64,000 bases of DNA from Amphibalanus amphitrite (lineage: Eukaryota > Arthropoda > Thecostraca > Balanomorpha > Balanidae). Under the pieces are notes generated by a model. The model did not search any database, was not told where the DNA came from, and saw nothing but the letters and a program-made list of their open reading frames with translations. This document shows, one piece after another, positions 42,951 to 55,520 of the stretch; within the stretch, counting starts at the first letter, position 1; each line of letters starts with the position of its first letter. Location of the stretch: NCBI RefSeq assembly GCF_019059575.1, contig NW_024881503.1, forward strand, positions 186,001 to 250,000, written 5' to 3'. Position numbers and translations under genes: made by a program.

Positions 42951-45098
42951 TCTCGTCAGCTGTGCGTTCCAAATTTTTTTGATTATGCACTAACATTCGC
43001 AACAACGGTGCCGGAAAACTGAGACAGAGGAGAGGAAAACGACTAGATTTTATCGTCATAGCAAAGCCCAATACGAATTGGTCGTTACAAGAACAATAAT
43101 CTGATAAAAAAGCACGAAGTGCTGATTGACTAGAGTAGCAATACCCATGAACCTGATAAGAAACTTTGGTGAAGGACAATAAAAACTGATTAACTTATGA
43201 TACTCTGTTTCTGTTGCAGGAAAGCACGTCCATCCACATTAGTCACTCAGCTTCAAAACATATGTTCTAAAGAGACCATGATCACTGAATTTTGATGACA
43301 TGTTGCATAAAAGAGCGTCAGCTAACCTCAAACACCTATCACGGCTCGCTAACCGTAAAACAAACCACAGCCACCTTCCACATGTCTGTTATCACTAAAC
43401 GCTCAGCTGGAAGTGGAGACCTCCCAACCTCTCTCCTCAACTCACCCATGCTCTGTCATGGCTCTCACCAGGATCCCTCTCTTCTCACCCAGCCAGCTGA
43501 GCGTGCTCTCACAGCACGTCCACCGCCCTGAACCACATCTTCCAGCACGGGCACAGTTGCCACCGACGCCGCCACCCACTGACAACGACCCACCACCAAC
43601 AGTCCCACTGCCACCGGCGGCAGCGGCGGCGGCGGCAGCGGCGGCGGCGGCAGCGGCGGCGGCGGCGCGGGTCCTACAATCGATAGCTGCCGAGCCGGGA
43701 CCGCCCCGCCGTGGCAACACGGCCAGTAGACACCGCCCCTCAGTCGCCAGACGCCACGTGCGAGTCGTACAGGAGCCACGAGCTACGAGTCACGAGTCGA
43801 CATAATACTGAGTACGTGGATCAAGGCGACGGATGTGAGGGAGGTAGCTCCAGATCACTTCAACCACAGTGAGCCGCAAAAAATACCATAATCTTTCCCC
43901 TTCACTCTCTGTTTATCCACACGTAATCGCTTCCGTTCCTGTATGACCTCTCAATGAGCGTGAGCCGCGAGTCCGACACATCCGGAGCGGTCGGAGGCGG
44001 ACCAATGCGTCACGCGGTCAACCTGTGACGTCATTGGAGCAAAAGACAGACGTCACAGGCACAGCGTGAAGCTGCTGGCAGCCGGCCACATCTGGCCGTC
44101 TGGAGAGTGACGGCGTTTCAGAGTAGCAGACAGAGGGGCTGAATGGGCGGTAGAGAAAGGAAAGAGACTGGATTCGAGCTCAAAATGAATGAGTCGAAAG
44201 AATTTTAAAAATATGCGCATGGCATGAAAGACACGCCAAGGCGTCTTCGTAGACAATAGACATCATGTTAAGGGATATGCCTTCTTGAATTGCACTGAAT
44301 CGAAAAGAAGAATTGCGAACTTAAACGACACCTTAACAAATTGTTCATTGCTTCGGGCCCAGCGATACCGTTCTTCCTAGCACAGTTTATTTCAGCGTTG
44401 TCCAATCGTCTTTAGATTGGTAGTTCAAAAAGTGAGCCGCAATTGATCTGAGACAAATGGCTCGCAATAAATAAGAACCGGAAACGTTAGATGCTTCGAC
44501 ACTGAACACCCAATAACATTCAAATTTCATACACCTAGATAAGGTAGTTTCCATTACACATCGCATAGTGGGATCCAAGGAATATTGATTTTTACCGCCA
44601 CTGTGTCATACATGTCATCAAGCATCTCTATAGCAAGCTCCCATCATCCACCAGAAGCTAACACATCTCTTCCGTAAGTAATGAGGTGAGAGCAATAAAG
44701 GTGCCGCTGCCAAGACTGTGTCAGCAAGGCAAGGGCGGGGGTTCGGCCATAAGGGGATAAGAGGGGCACCCCCGAAGGAGGAGGCTGACGGACGGTGGAC
44801 CCCCGATTATGTTCCGCCTCTTGTGCTGACACATCTATCGCGTTGGCCTTCCTCCAGGAGTAGCCAAAGACGTTGGCGGGTGGCCACCATGGGAAAGCCT
44901 GGATCACAGATCTATGGCTCGCGGGTCATTGTTGGAACTAAAAAGGCATCGGCGGCAATCGGGTGGGTGAAGACAACGAATGGTGCCAGAGCAAAGAAAA
45001 TGTTAAAATTAAAATTGGAGATAAATGAGCTATAGCGCCGCTAATAATGGAGCTGAGAACGGAGCCACAGCCAGCAAGCCATGAAGAACCTGGCTAAT
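42951..45098. other. No gene recognised; GCG-repeat tract
   Basis: A (GGC)n/(GCG)n-rich tract at about 43615-43670 produces poly-Ala and poly-Pro frames on both strands. The open frames at 43413-43805 are compositional. Nothing else was recognised. Confidence 0.45.
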
Positions 45099-45256
45099 CA
45101 TATAGGCGGCGGAACGGGGAGGGCACCGGGCTACTGTGCCCCCCTTTGATTTTGGCATTTTAGCATTAGCCCTATCATCCTATGGGCTTTGCATGGAAAG
45201 AATGGGACCAAAAGTCGGCAGTGCCCCCCTTAATTGAAGGTGTTCCGCCGCTACTG
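45099..45256. mobile_element. Small hAT-type MITE, copy 1
   Basis: The ends read CATATAGGCGGCGGAAC and GTTCCGCCGCTACTG. The flanks TGGCTAAT and TGGGTTAT agree at 6 of 8 positions and are probably a decayed 8-bp duplication. The body (ATGGAAAGAATGGGACCAAA) matches the inverted copy at 50764-50917. Confidence 0.75.
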
Positions 45257-47130
45257 TGGGTTATAACGAAAGACTACAGTTCTTTGAGGCAGGGATGAAA
45301 ACAAGAAGAGTGCAAGTACACTGGACAGGATGATATTAAAATTTGTTTACAATAACCAAGCAAGTTAGTGATGTCATATATGTTTAAAAACTTAAGCCTT
45401 TTGCTTTCTTTTGAAAGATGTCGCTTGACGATTTGAAAGATGTGGCCACAGTTCACATAGCGGACCCGGTAGAGCGGAGGGTCGTCAAAGGCTGAACTGC
45501 CGATGAGACAGGAATGGGCGATCGATGAGGAGCGAACCGAAGGCTGAGAGCTGAGTGGTCAACGAACGGAGTCTGGATGCTAGATGGAGCGGAGTCGAAC
45601 ACTTTATCGGACAGAACTGAGGTTAATGAGACGGAGTTGAACGTTTTGATGTGGCGAGCTGATTGTTTGAAGGTTGGGTGTAAGATGGTTGGATTGGTTG
45701 GGAACGATTTGCAACTGCCGAAAACTGCAGTTGGTCCGAGGCACGATGCGAACGCACACGTAAATAGAAAAAAAAATAGCGATCGATCCACCGTCGTCCG
45801 GAAAAGAATGTTTTGCTTTTGAGGGTATGTACAACGACTCATGTAATCTCGTTATATCGATATTTACCTAATTTATTTTTATATTATGTGGGCTGACTAA
45901 AAATTAATTCAAATGAAGTCCCGTGAAAGAACAATATGCGTAAGATGTCATGACATGAGAACTGCGCTAACGACCACGACAAACACCAGAATCGAACCAG
46001 AAGTTTGTACTAAAGCTACTCAAGCCCTGGACCTCAGCAAGCATTATCGAGCCTCTCATAGCTGACCCAACCATGACTCAGTGCTTGGCTGACGCTGCCG
46101 TGTCGTCGTAAAAGGGTACGGCCGCCGACAGGTCAGAACTAATATTGACATGAACCGCTCAATTCTCAGTAGCCAAATGTTGTGGGGGAGTCTTCCGTGT
46201 TTAGCTTTTCGGGACTGTTACAGTTTCGCAGGAAATTCTCATTGTGTGGCGTCCAACCCCATGGATGTTTCAAATACAATGATTGACGACCTCTGAACGC
46301 CTCAATGTCTCAGCTCAGTGATTTGGCCATCTGAAGGCCGAGACATTGTGCTGCGGTCAAATATGACAACGCATTCCGGAAAGCCCTGGAAGATACCGGT
46401 CGAATGTTTTTTTGTGAGTTCTATTTAGGTATCTTTATTTTATGCCCTTTTTACACTCCATAAATTCACCTTTGTGAACACCTTTGTGAATTTGTCAACA
46501 ATGATTAAATATACATTCGAGATGACCTTGAAGTGTGTGAAGTGTGATACAAAACGTCACGACACTCATGAGATGGCACTTGTCATGGCCTTGCACTTGT
46601 CTGCGGACAAGTCCTAAAACTATCCTCGCAGCATCCGCTGCTGCCACCTAGCAGAAGGGCTCCAGCGCCTCTAGCGGTAGCACAATGAACCAAATACCTA
46701 CAGATTGACCCGCACGGCCCCGGCGTGTTACATGATGATATCGAATATTACGCAACTGGACAAGACCTGCTAGCGGTAAAAAGTGAGAATGTACCAGTCC
46801 TGTGCGTTTCACAGAAGTATCTGCGCCCGGCAAGGTCAGATTCAGGGTAGCAGCTGATCACGTGATCTGTGCACCGCACGCTCAGCTGACATCCCGCACC
46901 ATTTATCAACATTCGAAGACCGTTATTCGCCTTATGCAGCGGCACATGGCTCGTAGCAACGGAGCCAGCGTTGGCGCTCGAAGCTCCATTTACATGAGTT
47001 GCAGTCGGCGATAGCCCTAAAGTGGCTCAGGAAACCTTTCCCGGCGCCGCTGTGGCCTTCGAAAGTCAGTAACCTACGGTAAAAAAATGACCGCTTTGCC
47101 GATTCTGTTCGTGTACGGAGTTCACCGTTA
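45257..47130. other. No gene recognised
   Basis: Unique sequence. Frames over 45453-45842 are open on both strands but show no domain or splice-site support. Confidence 0.4.
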
Positions 47131-47134
47131 TTAA

Positions 47135-48114
47135 CACGCGCACCGACGGGGGGGGGCGGATATCCGCCCCCCTGAGGTTTTTCGCGAATAGCAGGGCGCC
47201 GCAAAATTCGGTACGACTATTCCCTCATCAATTTTACACATGGTGTGCAAGTTTGAAACTCCTAACTTTTAAGGTCAGGTCACCAGGTCACTTTGAATGA
47301 CCCAACCTCAAGTCACTTTTTTGCAACTTTGTCACCGTGCCAGAGCTACAGTAGATGTCGGAGGCCTTTGAAAGTCGCAGGATGTTATTAGGTCATTAGT
47401 AGCTACAATTTGTATATCTCGGAATTTTGATGATCGGTGACTTAAGGTCAGGTCAATTTCGCGACCTCCTCAGTCAATGGGGGAAAAATCAACTCCCTGT
47501 TTTTACCACTAAAACGGGTCGGAATGGCCCCATATACCATACATGACTTCATATACGATCAACCTTCACTACCTTGAGGTCTCTTTTGCTGTTGGGCAGC
47601 TGTAAGGTCATGTGACGTCATCAAAGGTCACCAAAGGTTTTTGGCCAATAACTCCGTACAGGAACAATATCCAGCCGCGCGGATGGTCTCATTGAGTTCA
47701 GCTCGTCAAGACGCATCGAATGATATACATGATGACCTCGAGGTCACGTGACCTGAGGTCAACCTTTGACCTTGACCTTTCGAGGTCAACTTATATATCA
47801 TTTGATGCGGATTGACGAGAGGATCACGATGATGCCCTTAGTTTGTTCCTATCTTGACTTATTCGAAAGTTATTCGAGAAAAACTCGCTCCATATCTAGC
47901 GCCGCCATTTTGACATTTTTTGACCCCTGTGACGTCATCTTTGACCTGACCTGAAAATAACCTTAGTAAAAATTGTAGAACATGACCGTGCGTATTCGAT
48001 GCCGTTTACCGCTTGTCGCTAGCTTGCTTCGTTCTCGAGATCTCAGGGGGGGGGCGGTCATCCGCCCCCCCCCCGTCGGTACGAAGTAGGCGCGGACCCC
48101 CGTCGGTGCGCGGG
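47135..48114 (-). mobile_element. TTAA-type element, uninterrupted relative of 1657-4786
   Basis: The left flank is TTAA (47131-47134) and the right is mutated to TTGA (48115-48118). The left terminus CACGCGCACCGACGGGG is single. The right motif CCGTCGGT is duplicated (48073 and 48100, 27 bp). Loops are CGGATATCCG and CGGTCATCCG. The interior matches the 1657 element in reverse orientation, including GCACACCATGTG or its complement at the site where the nested hAT-like element sits. AGGTCA words are dense. Confidence 0.88.
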
Positions 48115-48439
48115 TTGAATGAGAGGTGGAGGGTGGTTGAACGTTTCATAGTTTTGTTTATATCGTGGAAGGTTGCGAATGTAGGTCGTAGGAAAATGAT
48201 AACAAATGAAGATAACATTGATGTTTTGAACTGAGACAAAGCCGTATGATCAATAGAAGCATTGCCCTGATAGAAGTAGACTGTAACCGCTACGGATGTT
48301 GTAAGGCATTTTATTTGAAACATTCTTCTCTATAAAAGTCGGTGGATACGCATTACACACACTATATTGCCGAGATGGACATAACACGTCATTTGCCTTT
48401 TATCCGGCAGGTCGTAGTTAGATGTTCGAGGTTCGCGCA

Positions 48440-48657
48440 TTCCTCTGGAGCTTTCTCCAAGTCGTCCCTGAGTTACTGAGTTTTTGACTCACTTACTCAG
48501 TCACTGAGTCAATAACCGTCCCTGGGTGTCTGAGTTAGTATATCCCTGTCCGTCCCTGAGTCAATGAGTCCCCTTCCCTCCCTGACTCGTCCCCAAGTCA
48601 CGAGTCCTTGAATCAATGACTCTCCTTCCGTCCCCGACTCGTCCCCGAGTCACTGAC
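48440..48657. repeat. GAGTCA/TGACTC-rich tract beside an exon donor
   Basis: At least a dozen TGACTC, GAGTCA and ACTGAG words alternate with GTCCC(T/C)G(A/G)G. The composition resembles the hAT MITE at 28026-28560, but no termini are present. It begins right at the donor of the exon 48658-48801. Confidence 0.6.
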
Positions 48658-48801
48658 CTTCTCTGACTCGATCGGAGTCGCGGCGGTGAGTCCGACTCAT
48701 CAGTGTCCGTTCTGGTCGCCGTTATAGGCGGGGTGACCATCTGATGGCCTCCGTTCATAAGCCCGGAGGGCACAGAGGTCGACGACGACAGGTGCGCCTG
48801 T
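48658..48801 (-). CDS. Exon-like block, upstream exon 3 of the long isoform (inferred)
   Basis: The acceptor is GATCTTTTTCAG (above 48801) and the donor is CAGAGAAG then GTCAGTG (48657 down, a weaker site). It is 144 nt, entered in phase 2 and left in phase 2. It encodes QAHLSSSTSVPSGLMNGG, HQMVTPPITATRTD and TDESDSPPRLRSSQR, a low-complexity, acidic/Ser-rich, probably disordered segment. The entry phase fits 59809-59980 and the exit phase fits the GRAM exon at 9731. MVTPP also occurs at the end of the preceding block. There is no homology support, only splice sites, phase and codon-like composition. Confidence 0.45.
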
Positions 48802-50763
48802 CTGAAAAAGATCAGACGGGAAGGTTAGTCTACGGGGAAGTGAATAGAGTGGGAGAAAGAGAACTAATCAGGGAGGGAGATTGGTTCATAGGGTTGAAGG
48901 TTAGGGCATAGGAGAAAAGGACCCATCGAGTGGGAGGAGTTGCTCAGTTTAACCTACGAGGAGAAGAAAAAAACAGGAGAGGTACCTAAGGGGGCGATCG
49001 AAACGGAGGCTAGTCTTCGAGGAGGTGAAATGATTGGGGTCAAGTAGTGGCAGAATAGCGGGAGAAAGGGATGGAGTTGAAAGAGACAAATGTATTCACT
49101 TTTCAGCATAAAAATTATGCATACATCTGAACATACCTAACCTACATGTGGAAGATACGGCAGACAACATAACAAGCATGTTCATTGTTCAATGTTCATA
49201 CATGACTGTATGAAGCGTGAACCACATGTCAGGAGACCTCGTAAGCCTTTACTACAGCTGTTGGTGTGCAATATCTGACAGGAATAACATAATTTTTACG
49301 CTAATGAAAGCCTTTAATGGGCAACATAACGTCTCATTGGACCTTAAGTTGACTCAGGTGAGAGTTGCATGAACTTTGCACAAACAGAAGCATGGAATAA
49401 AGCTTCTAGCAAGCCTCTTTAGGAATCTATTCAGAATATGAGCTAATTGAAGTCACTAACCAAACATACATATGCGTACGTACTCGTAGGCACCCTCCTA
49501 CCCGAGAGCCTACTTGCTTTGTTAATACATTCATTGATAAATGACAACCATCTGAACACAGGTTGCCTTGGCTGCGTCAACCAAACATCGCACCAGGCCC
49601 CCCCCCCCCCCATTACACCCCTACTATCGCACCCCAGTCGCTGTCGTAAGTGATGGGGGGGGGGGGGACGGTTCGATACAGAGCGCGATGGCGTACGACG
49701 TCTTTTATTGCAGGCTCATGGGAAGCTTCGGGAGCCTTTTCAGGGCGTATTCAGTAGGACGCCATGAGCTGAAAGAATGGTGAACCAGAAACAGCCAGGT
49801 GTATTCGGCATGAGTGTTGGGGTGAGGACAAGCGACAGAACATTTAATGAATAGCACCTTACAATGGTGATCTAGAGATAAATCGAGGAATGTTATGGTT
49901 CACACACACATAGTAAAAAAAAAAAAAAAAAACGGTGAAAGCCTCACAGGTCAGGATTTGCTTTTGCAAGCCTAGTGCCTGGATCAACTGTCTCAGTAAT
50001 CATTTGATCATCATGATCTCATTTCATCGGCAGTTCATCTAAATCGCTGTGGTTCTTACAAGCTAAAGCACACCCAGCTGAGGTTATTTATTCACACAAT
50101 TTAACGAAAAATTGAACCCACTGTGTTGTCAATAGAGCATCCTAATTAGCATCGAAACCCCTCCTATCATACGTTTTATGTTAGCCAAACTGATGAAATA
50201 ATGACTTAACTACATAACTAAAACCTAGCTGTTGGCGCTGTATAGAGACAATTTTAAATGAAGAACCTAAACATAACATTAATAAACATCGTCAGAATAA
50301 AAAGGCCAGCAGTTACGAAAGAGCTGATGTCTTGCAGTCTCCTGATTCGCCCTTTCACCAAACGCATAAGCCGTTCCACAACTTCTGATTTTTATTCTAA
50401 CGTTTTCAAATTCTGAGACGGTAATTCTTTTAAATTATAAAACATAACAATATCTCCCCTCCAGCGACTGCCACCGGCCACTCGTACGTGACAAGGGTCA
50501 CTCCACGGCCCCAACCCAAAGGTCAGGGGTTAACGATTCAGTTACACACCCGTAACACCTGCTTTTCCGTGCCCCGTGGCTTTCAACCTCAGGACAAGTA
50601 TCGAACCATTACGACACTGGAGAAGCGTTGGAAAAGAACAGGAACAGAAGGAAGTGGACATTTTTTTTTCCGAAACGAGTGGACAATAGTGAATGGACAT
50701 TGCGAGTTTTAAGCAATTACATTGTCTGGCAAGGGTTGAATGAAGAAACCAGTTACCAAATGC
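48802..50763. other. No gene recognised
   Basis: Poly-C and poly-G runs lie at about 49597-49609 and 49656-49667, and an A18 run near 49915. The rest is unique, AT-rich, and holds no supported exon. Confidence 0.4.
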
Positions 50764-50917
50764 CAGTAGCGGCGGAACACCCTCAATTTAGGGGGGGGGG
50801 GGCACTGCCGACTTTTGGTCCCATTCTTTCCATGCAACGCCCATAGGGCTAATGTTAAAATGCCAGAATCAAAAGGGGGCACGGTGCCCCGGTGCCTTCC
50901 CCGTTCCGCCGCCTATG
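50764..50917. mobile_element. Small hAT-type MITE, copy 2
   Basis: The ends are CAGTAGCGGCGGAACACC and GTTCCGCCGCCTATG. The perfect 8-bp duplication CCAAATGC lies at 50756-50763 and 50918-50925. It is the inverted copy of 45099-45256 and confirms that family's boundaries. Confidence 0.9.
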
Positions 50918-52333
50918 CCAAATGCCTGCATTTACATACGCACCTATATGCCTTTTCGTCCCTGGGGAAAAATAAATGTTGAAACACAGAACATTCAGCA
51001 GCATCAGTTTCTGCACAATCAAAGAATGGCCCTTAGCAAAAACGAGCTTTTGCCTACTGGAGCGCTGATTATTCGCTGATTCTCTGTTTGACTCGGAGTA
51101 ATGCTGTTCGGGCAGCGGTCCCTTGAGTGGACCCGCGTTGACTCAAACGACCTCCTCTGCTCTCCCTCCCCTCCCCTCCCTCTCTCCAATCGGATCGGAC
51201 GTAAACTGCTCCACTGCTTTCGGATGTAGCACCATGGATGAAGTAGTAGTAGTAGGTAGTAGGTAATCCATGGTAGCACTCATAAACACTGGGTATAGCA
51301 AAACAGCCGCACGTGGTTCTCGCGTGGCCATTTTCGGCAGGCTACTCAGACGCGTTCAATGCTTTTCAAGCTTAAACTATGCTGGAATCTCCAACTAATA
51401 GTCAAACAGGTATGGATGGAATGAGGACAAGAGTCGAGCCTACTCCTACAAAGCTTAAACACGCGGAATCAGAAAAGAACAAAAGAATTGCCTCAGCTTG
51501 AGTTGAAGAATGCAACCTGTGGGCTACTTATGTGCTAAAAACTTGTTCATAATTCAAGCAATCAAAATTTGTGGAATACACATGTGTTTGGAATGCTGCG
51601 CTTTCCAGAACGCTTACCTTGTATGTAAGCCCATCGCTGTCCGTAAGAGTTTTCCAATGTCAACAAGCTAGCGAAACAGCCGAATACTGACGTTTGCAGA
51701 TGTGCAAATGTAGCTTCACTTCCTTCACTTGCCGATGTGGATTCGTCGGGATATTGTGTCTCAATTCAGGAGCTGTTTTCTTTCAGTTGTAAATAAGCTG
51801 TCCTTAGTTATCGGTGAGTTACATACGTAATCAATAAGTCATCTGGTTCAATTCATCCCGCTGGTTGATCCCAGATCATTGATCTCACTGGCTTCTTATC
51901 GTTGCTGGTTTGTAATTAATACGTTGTTTGATATTCTGACCTCAAGGCTTTACCGTCACTCGACAAGCAGTGTTCTTGTGTGGTAGCTTCTCTCTATCGC
52001 CGCGATGCGTTACCGATTCTGACACCTCGGTGTTCTGCAGGGGCGCACCCTAGAGCCACTGTCTTTATCTTCTGCCGCTATTCTGTCACTTCACGCACTT
52101 GGCTACCGTCTGAACCAGTCAACCCGCCCGCCACTGTTCCCACCACTCTCCAGGCTTGCCCCACCACGACTGCTCTCAGCTCACTCTTGCAACGCTCCTT
52201 GCAACAGTGCAACCTGATCCGTAGCGTCTTCCTGGCATCCGATGATGTGAGCAGAGCCTTCGCAGTGCCGCGCGCGCGTCTGGCGCTATGTGTTCGGAGT
52301 GGCGCAGCCTTCACCCTGGTCCCGTCACGGACA
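50918..52333. other. No gene recognised
   Basis: A minus-strand frame with a good ATG context (AAAATGG near 51331) runs 62 codons with no domain. The plus-strand frame ending at 52339 lacks an ATG. Neither is called as a gene. Confidence 0.35.
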
Positions 52334-52341
52334 GTCTGAGC

Positions 52342-53390
52342 TAGAGATTGCAATCCCGGGATCGGGATCCCGGGATCCCGGCGGGATTTTAATCCCGATC
52401 CCGATCCCGAAATTCCGCCAATCCCGGGATCCCGAAAAGAATCAGCTTTCACCTTAAAAAGAATGCAACCGCTGCACGAATCTTGTTTACACTGTTTATT
52501 GTGCTGCGTGACATAAAGCAGATTGGCACGATTGGCACCCCGTATTGGCCGTCCACAATCGACCGTGTTGGTAGCTCTCGGGTATCACCCACAGCGGTTA
52601 AGCCGCTTAAATACGTACGAAAAAAGGTCCCGAAAGCCAAAAAAAATGCAGCATCAGCGCTGCAACATCTTTATCAGGATCACAGATCGTTCAGCGATTC
52701 TGACTTGCCCGTCCGTGGCCGGAACAAAGGAGGTCATCAAGACAGTCTTTGAGCTCGTGTCGCAGAAAGATGTCACAGATGTCACGCAAGTGACGGCAGA
52801 GCTCACTGATTCAGACGTTGAAGACGGTAAAGTGGAGCTCTCCCAGTCAGTGACTCTGCTCTTAAAGCGACTTTCGAGCAAATTCTGAGAGACATTAATG
52901 ATGAAAGCGGAACCGGAAGGAGGTAAAGTGACCAAGCGACGTTTTGAAAACACTGTGAAAAAAGGGAGCTGCCAAAGTTGGCGTACACTGGTTGCGAGTT
53001 TTTAAGTAGACCAACATGGCAATGGCTTAAAACTGTCGCGCTAATTACGAGTAGCGTAGACGAAGAGTGAGTGAGGCGTGGATGTGCTGGAACCTGTCTA
53101 GTAAACGATCTGGTCGACGCACAGTTTTATGAAGGCGAATTGGGAATAAATGCTAATGCTAATCAAATCGAAACGTTTTAATCGCAAATTCAATCGTTTT
53201 TAATGCAAATGACATGGTCTAAGGATGGCTTTTGGTTGCCTCTTTGTTTGTGGTAAGCTTAAAGACACAAAATATGTCAGTAGGAAATCACTCTTACCAC
53301 ATTTAGTGACAAGGCCGGGATCCCGGGATCCCGAAATAAAAACTTTCGGGATCCCGGGATTGGCAAAACGTTCCGGGATTGCAATCTCTA
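52342..53390. mobile_element. hAT-type element with GGGATCCC-iterated ends
   Basis: The ends are TAGAGATTGCAATCCCGGGA and its complement. The 8-bp duplication GTCTGAGC lies at 52334-52341 and 53391-53398. The sub-terminal 100 bp is an irregular iteration of CCCGGGATCCCGGGATCC. The plus strand keeps a short open stretch (from about 52730: KEVIKTVFELVSQK, DVTDVTQVTAELTDSDVEDG, VELSQSVTLLLKRL), possibly the remains of a transposon protein, but I do not recognise a family. Its length suggests an internally deleted element. Confidence 0.88.
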
Positions 53391-53574
53391 GTCTGAGCCC
53401 GTCACACTGCTGTCAAACTGACGAGCGTCACGTCACGCCGTCACGTTGCAGCGTCACGTCCGGGGGGAGGCGGCGGCGACCGCACGCCGACCGCCCCAGG
53501 TCGTCACTGAACTTTGTCGACGTCGGTCGGCGGCCGGCGCAGCCGTGGTCGATGGCACTGCATGGAGTGTATGG

Positions 53575-53860
53575 TTGTCGGGTGGAGGGTGGACGGTGGA
53601 TGGTTTTCAAGGTGGCGGGTTGGCGGTGGACCGTTTGTGGTCACTATCGTAATGTAACTGTGTAATGTTTCTGTATAATATTACTGTGTAACGTTAACGC
53701 TGGTGTTGTGATGGCCTGTCTGTTGTCATCGTTATCATCAGTGACAGTATCATTACATTTATACGATTGTGGGCGGTGGACGGTGGACGGTGGTCGTGGG
53801 TCGGTGGACTGCGGACAGTGGAGTGTAGACGGTAGACGGTGGATGCTGCCCTATACGAGA
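53575..53860. repeat. GGTGGACG-type minisatellite
   Basis: Irregular repeats of GTGGACGGTGGA and GGTGGCGGGTTGG occur at 53575-53640 and 53772-53860. They are interrupted by unique sequence with (TGTGTAAT) words. Confidence 0.7.
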
Positions 53861-55459
53861 TTAAATGTGGATGGTGGACAGTCGCTGACATGTCCATTGT
53901 CCATTACTCCAGTGCGTCCACATACCAACATCTATCCGGGACAATGCATTCATGGTTACCAGGGTAACCATTCGTTAATCTGTCATCCCACAGCGGGCGA
54001 AGTGAGTCGGCTATGTGAGCCGGCAATATCCAGAGAATGCCAGCTCAGCACGACCGGTGGCACGGCACTTGCCAATCGACCTGTACACTGCGGATCTGAT
54101 ACTGCACTGTGCACGGCGTGCCTCACTGCCTGGGGAGGCTACGGAGAGATTTCGTTCGGCCCCTGCCGCGAGTGATTGCCAGATGATCAAAGGCAATTAC
54201 TATGCGGCATGGGCTCCCCTCGTGATATAATGGCGGATGTAACGACATGAAGAAGATGATAATGATAGTGATAACAGCTAATGCAAAATAATCTTCGTTC
54301 AATCTGAAATGATCATTATTGGACAAACGTACGATGAAAAACCGATGGATTTTATTGGCATACACCCGCAAGAACGACAAACACACGTCGCACTTGAAAC
54401 GATGCGTAAAACTATGGAGGAATATGCACAGCATCAGGAAAAGATAAACATTGTAGGTATTTAGATGTTTACAAAGCCTACGGTCAAAGATAATTCGTCT
54501 ACGATATGTAAGTACTTAAAAAATATTTTTCACAAACATTCCTTTCGTTGTTCTGTGAGGAACATAACATTATTTATTTTATTTATTTTTATAGCTCGCA
54601 GAGCAGATTCGTTCCACATTATTTTCTTTCAAAATAAGTTCCTTAAACATTCCACTGACCACTTCTGTATCATGCTTTGGCATTAGGTAGTGTCTACTAG
54701 AACTTACCACTTGCACTTTTGTGGCTCACACAATACACAAGACCTTGTTCTGCAGAACGTGTACATACAAACCCTTTCTGTTGATCTGTAAGCCTCGCTG
54801 ACCCTCGTACCCACCAACACCCACCTACCAGCCACCCTGGTAACCTGCTCAATGCCTCGTCACGAACCGTGTTCCTTGACAGCCCCGGCGGCACATTGTT
54901 ACATCTCACAAACACGTCTTGTTTCGAGGTGACCCGTTCTCCCGGCACGATCCGACCCTGTGCGGTGTTTAAATGATGGTGTGTTTGCGGGTTGAGCGGA
55001 ATGTGATTGGCAATACGGTATCCAGGCAGGTTCGGGGTCGGAGTGTGAGGGAACACTGTAAAAAAATCTTACAAGCCCCTTGTAGGAAAACCGCTGGCGC
55101 AAAAATGAGCATGCAGCGACGTGTAAAAATCGCCTCATATTTAGCTAGTAAGAGGGTACAAGCTTGTTTCGTTAGTAAATGACAAGCCCACGCCTCATAA
55201 ACCGAGCACCCCCGTGTCAGCCCCTCGTTTCGTTATTCGGTACCTCGTTTGAAAACGAGGGCAAAACCAGCAGATCGGTACGCCGATTAGGCTCCTTAGC
55301 AGGACTCGCCTGGTAACCCAACCAGCTAGCGCCTGCTATTGCTGCCCAGTAGTAATACTAGCTCAATTGCGTCACCCCCCCCTCCTTCTCCCCAGCCGCC
55401 CCTCCGACTGGTGGACGACCCGGCCAACGACAGCCACGCCACGTTACAAAAAAAAACAT
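53861..55459. other. No gene recognised
   Basis: Mixed unique sequence. The minus-strand open frame over 54697-55056 (119 codons) has no recognised domain, and its start codon is unsupported. Confidence 0.4.
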
Positions 55460-55520
55460 ACACAAAAATAACGTTTATTACTTATTAGCATACGATACAA
55501 AATATCTAAATACATACATA

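Noticed and set aside
43413..43805. Pro/Ala-rich open frames on both strands
   Set aside because: The poly-Ala is the (GCG)n tract translated; equal openness on both strands marks it as compositional.
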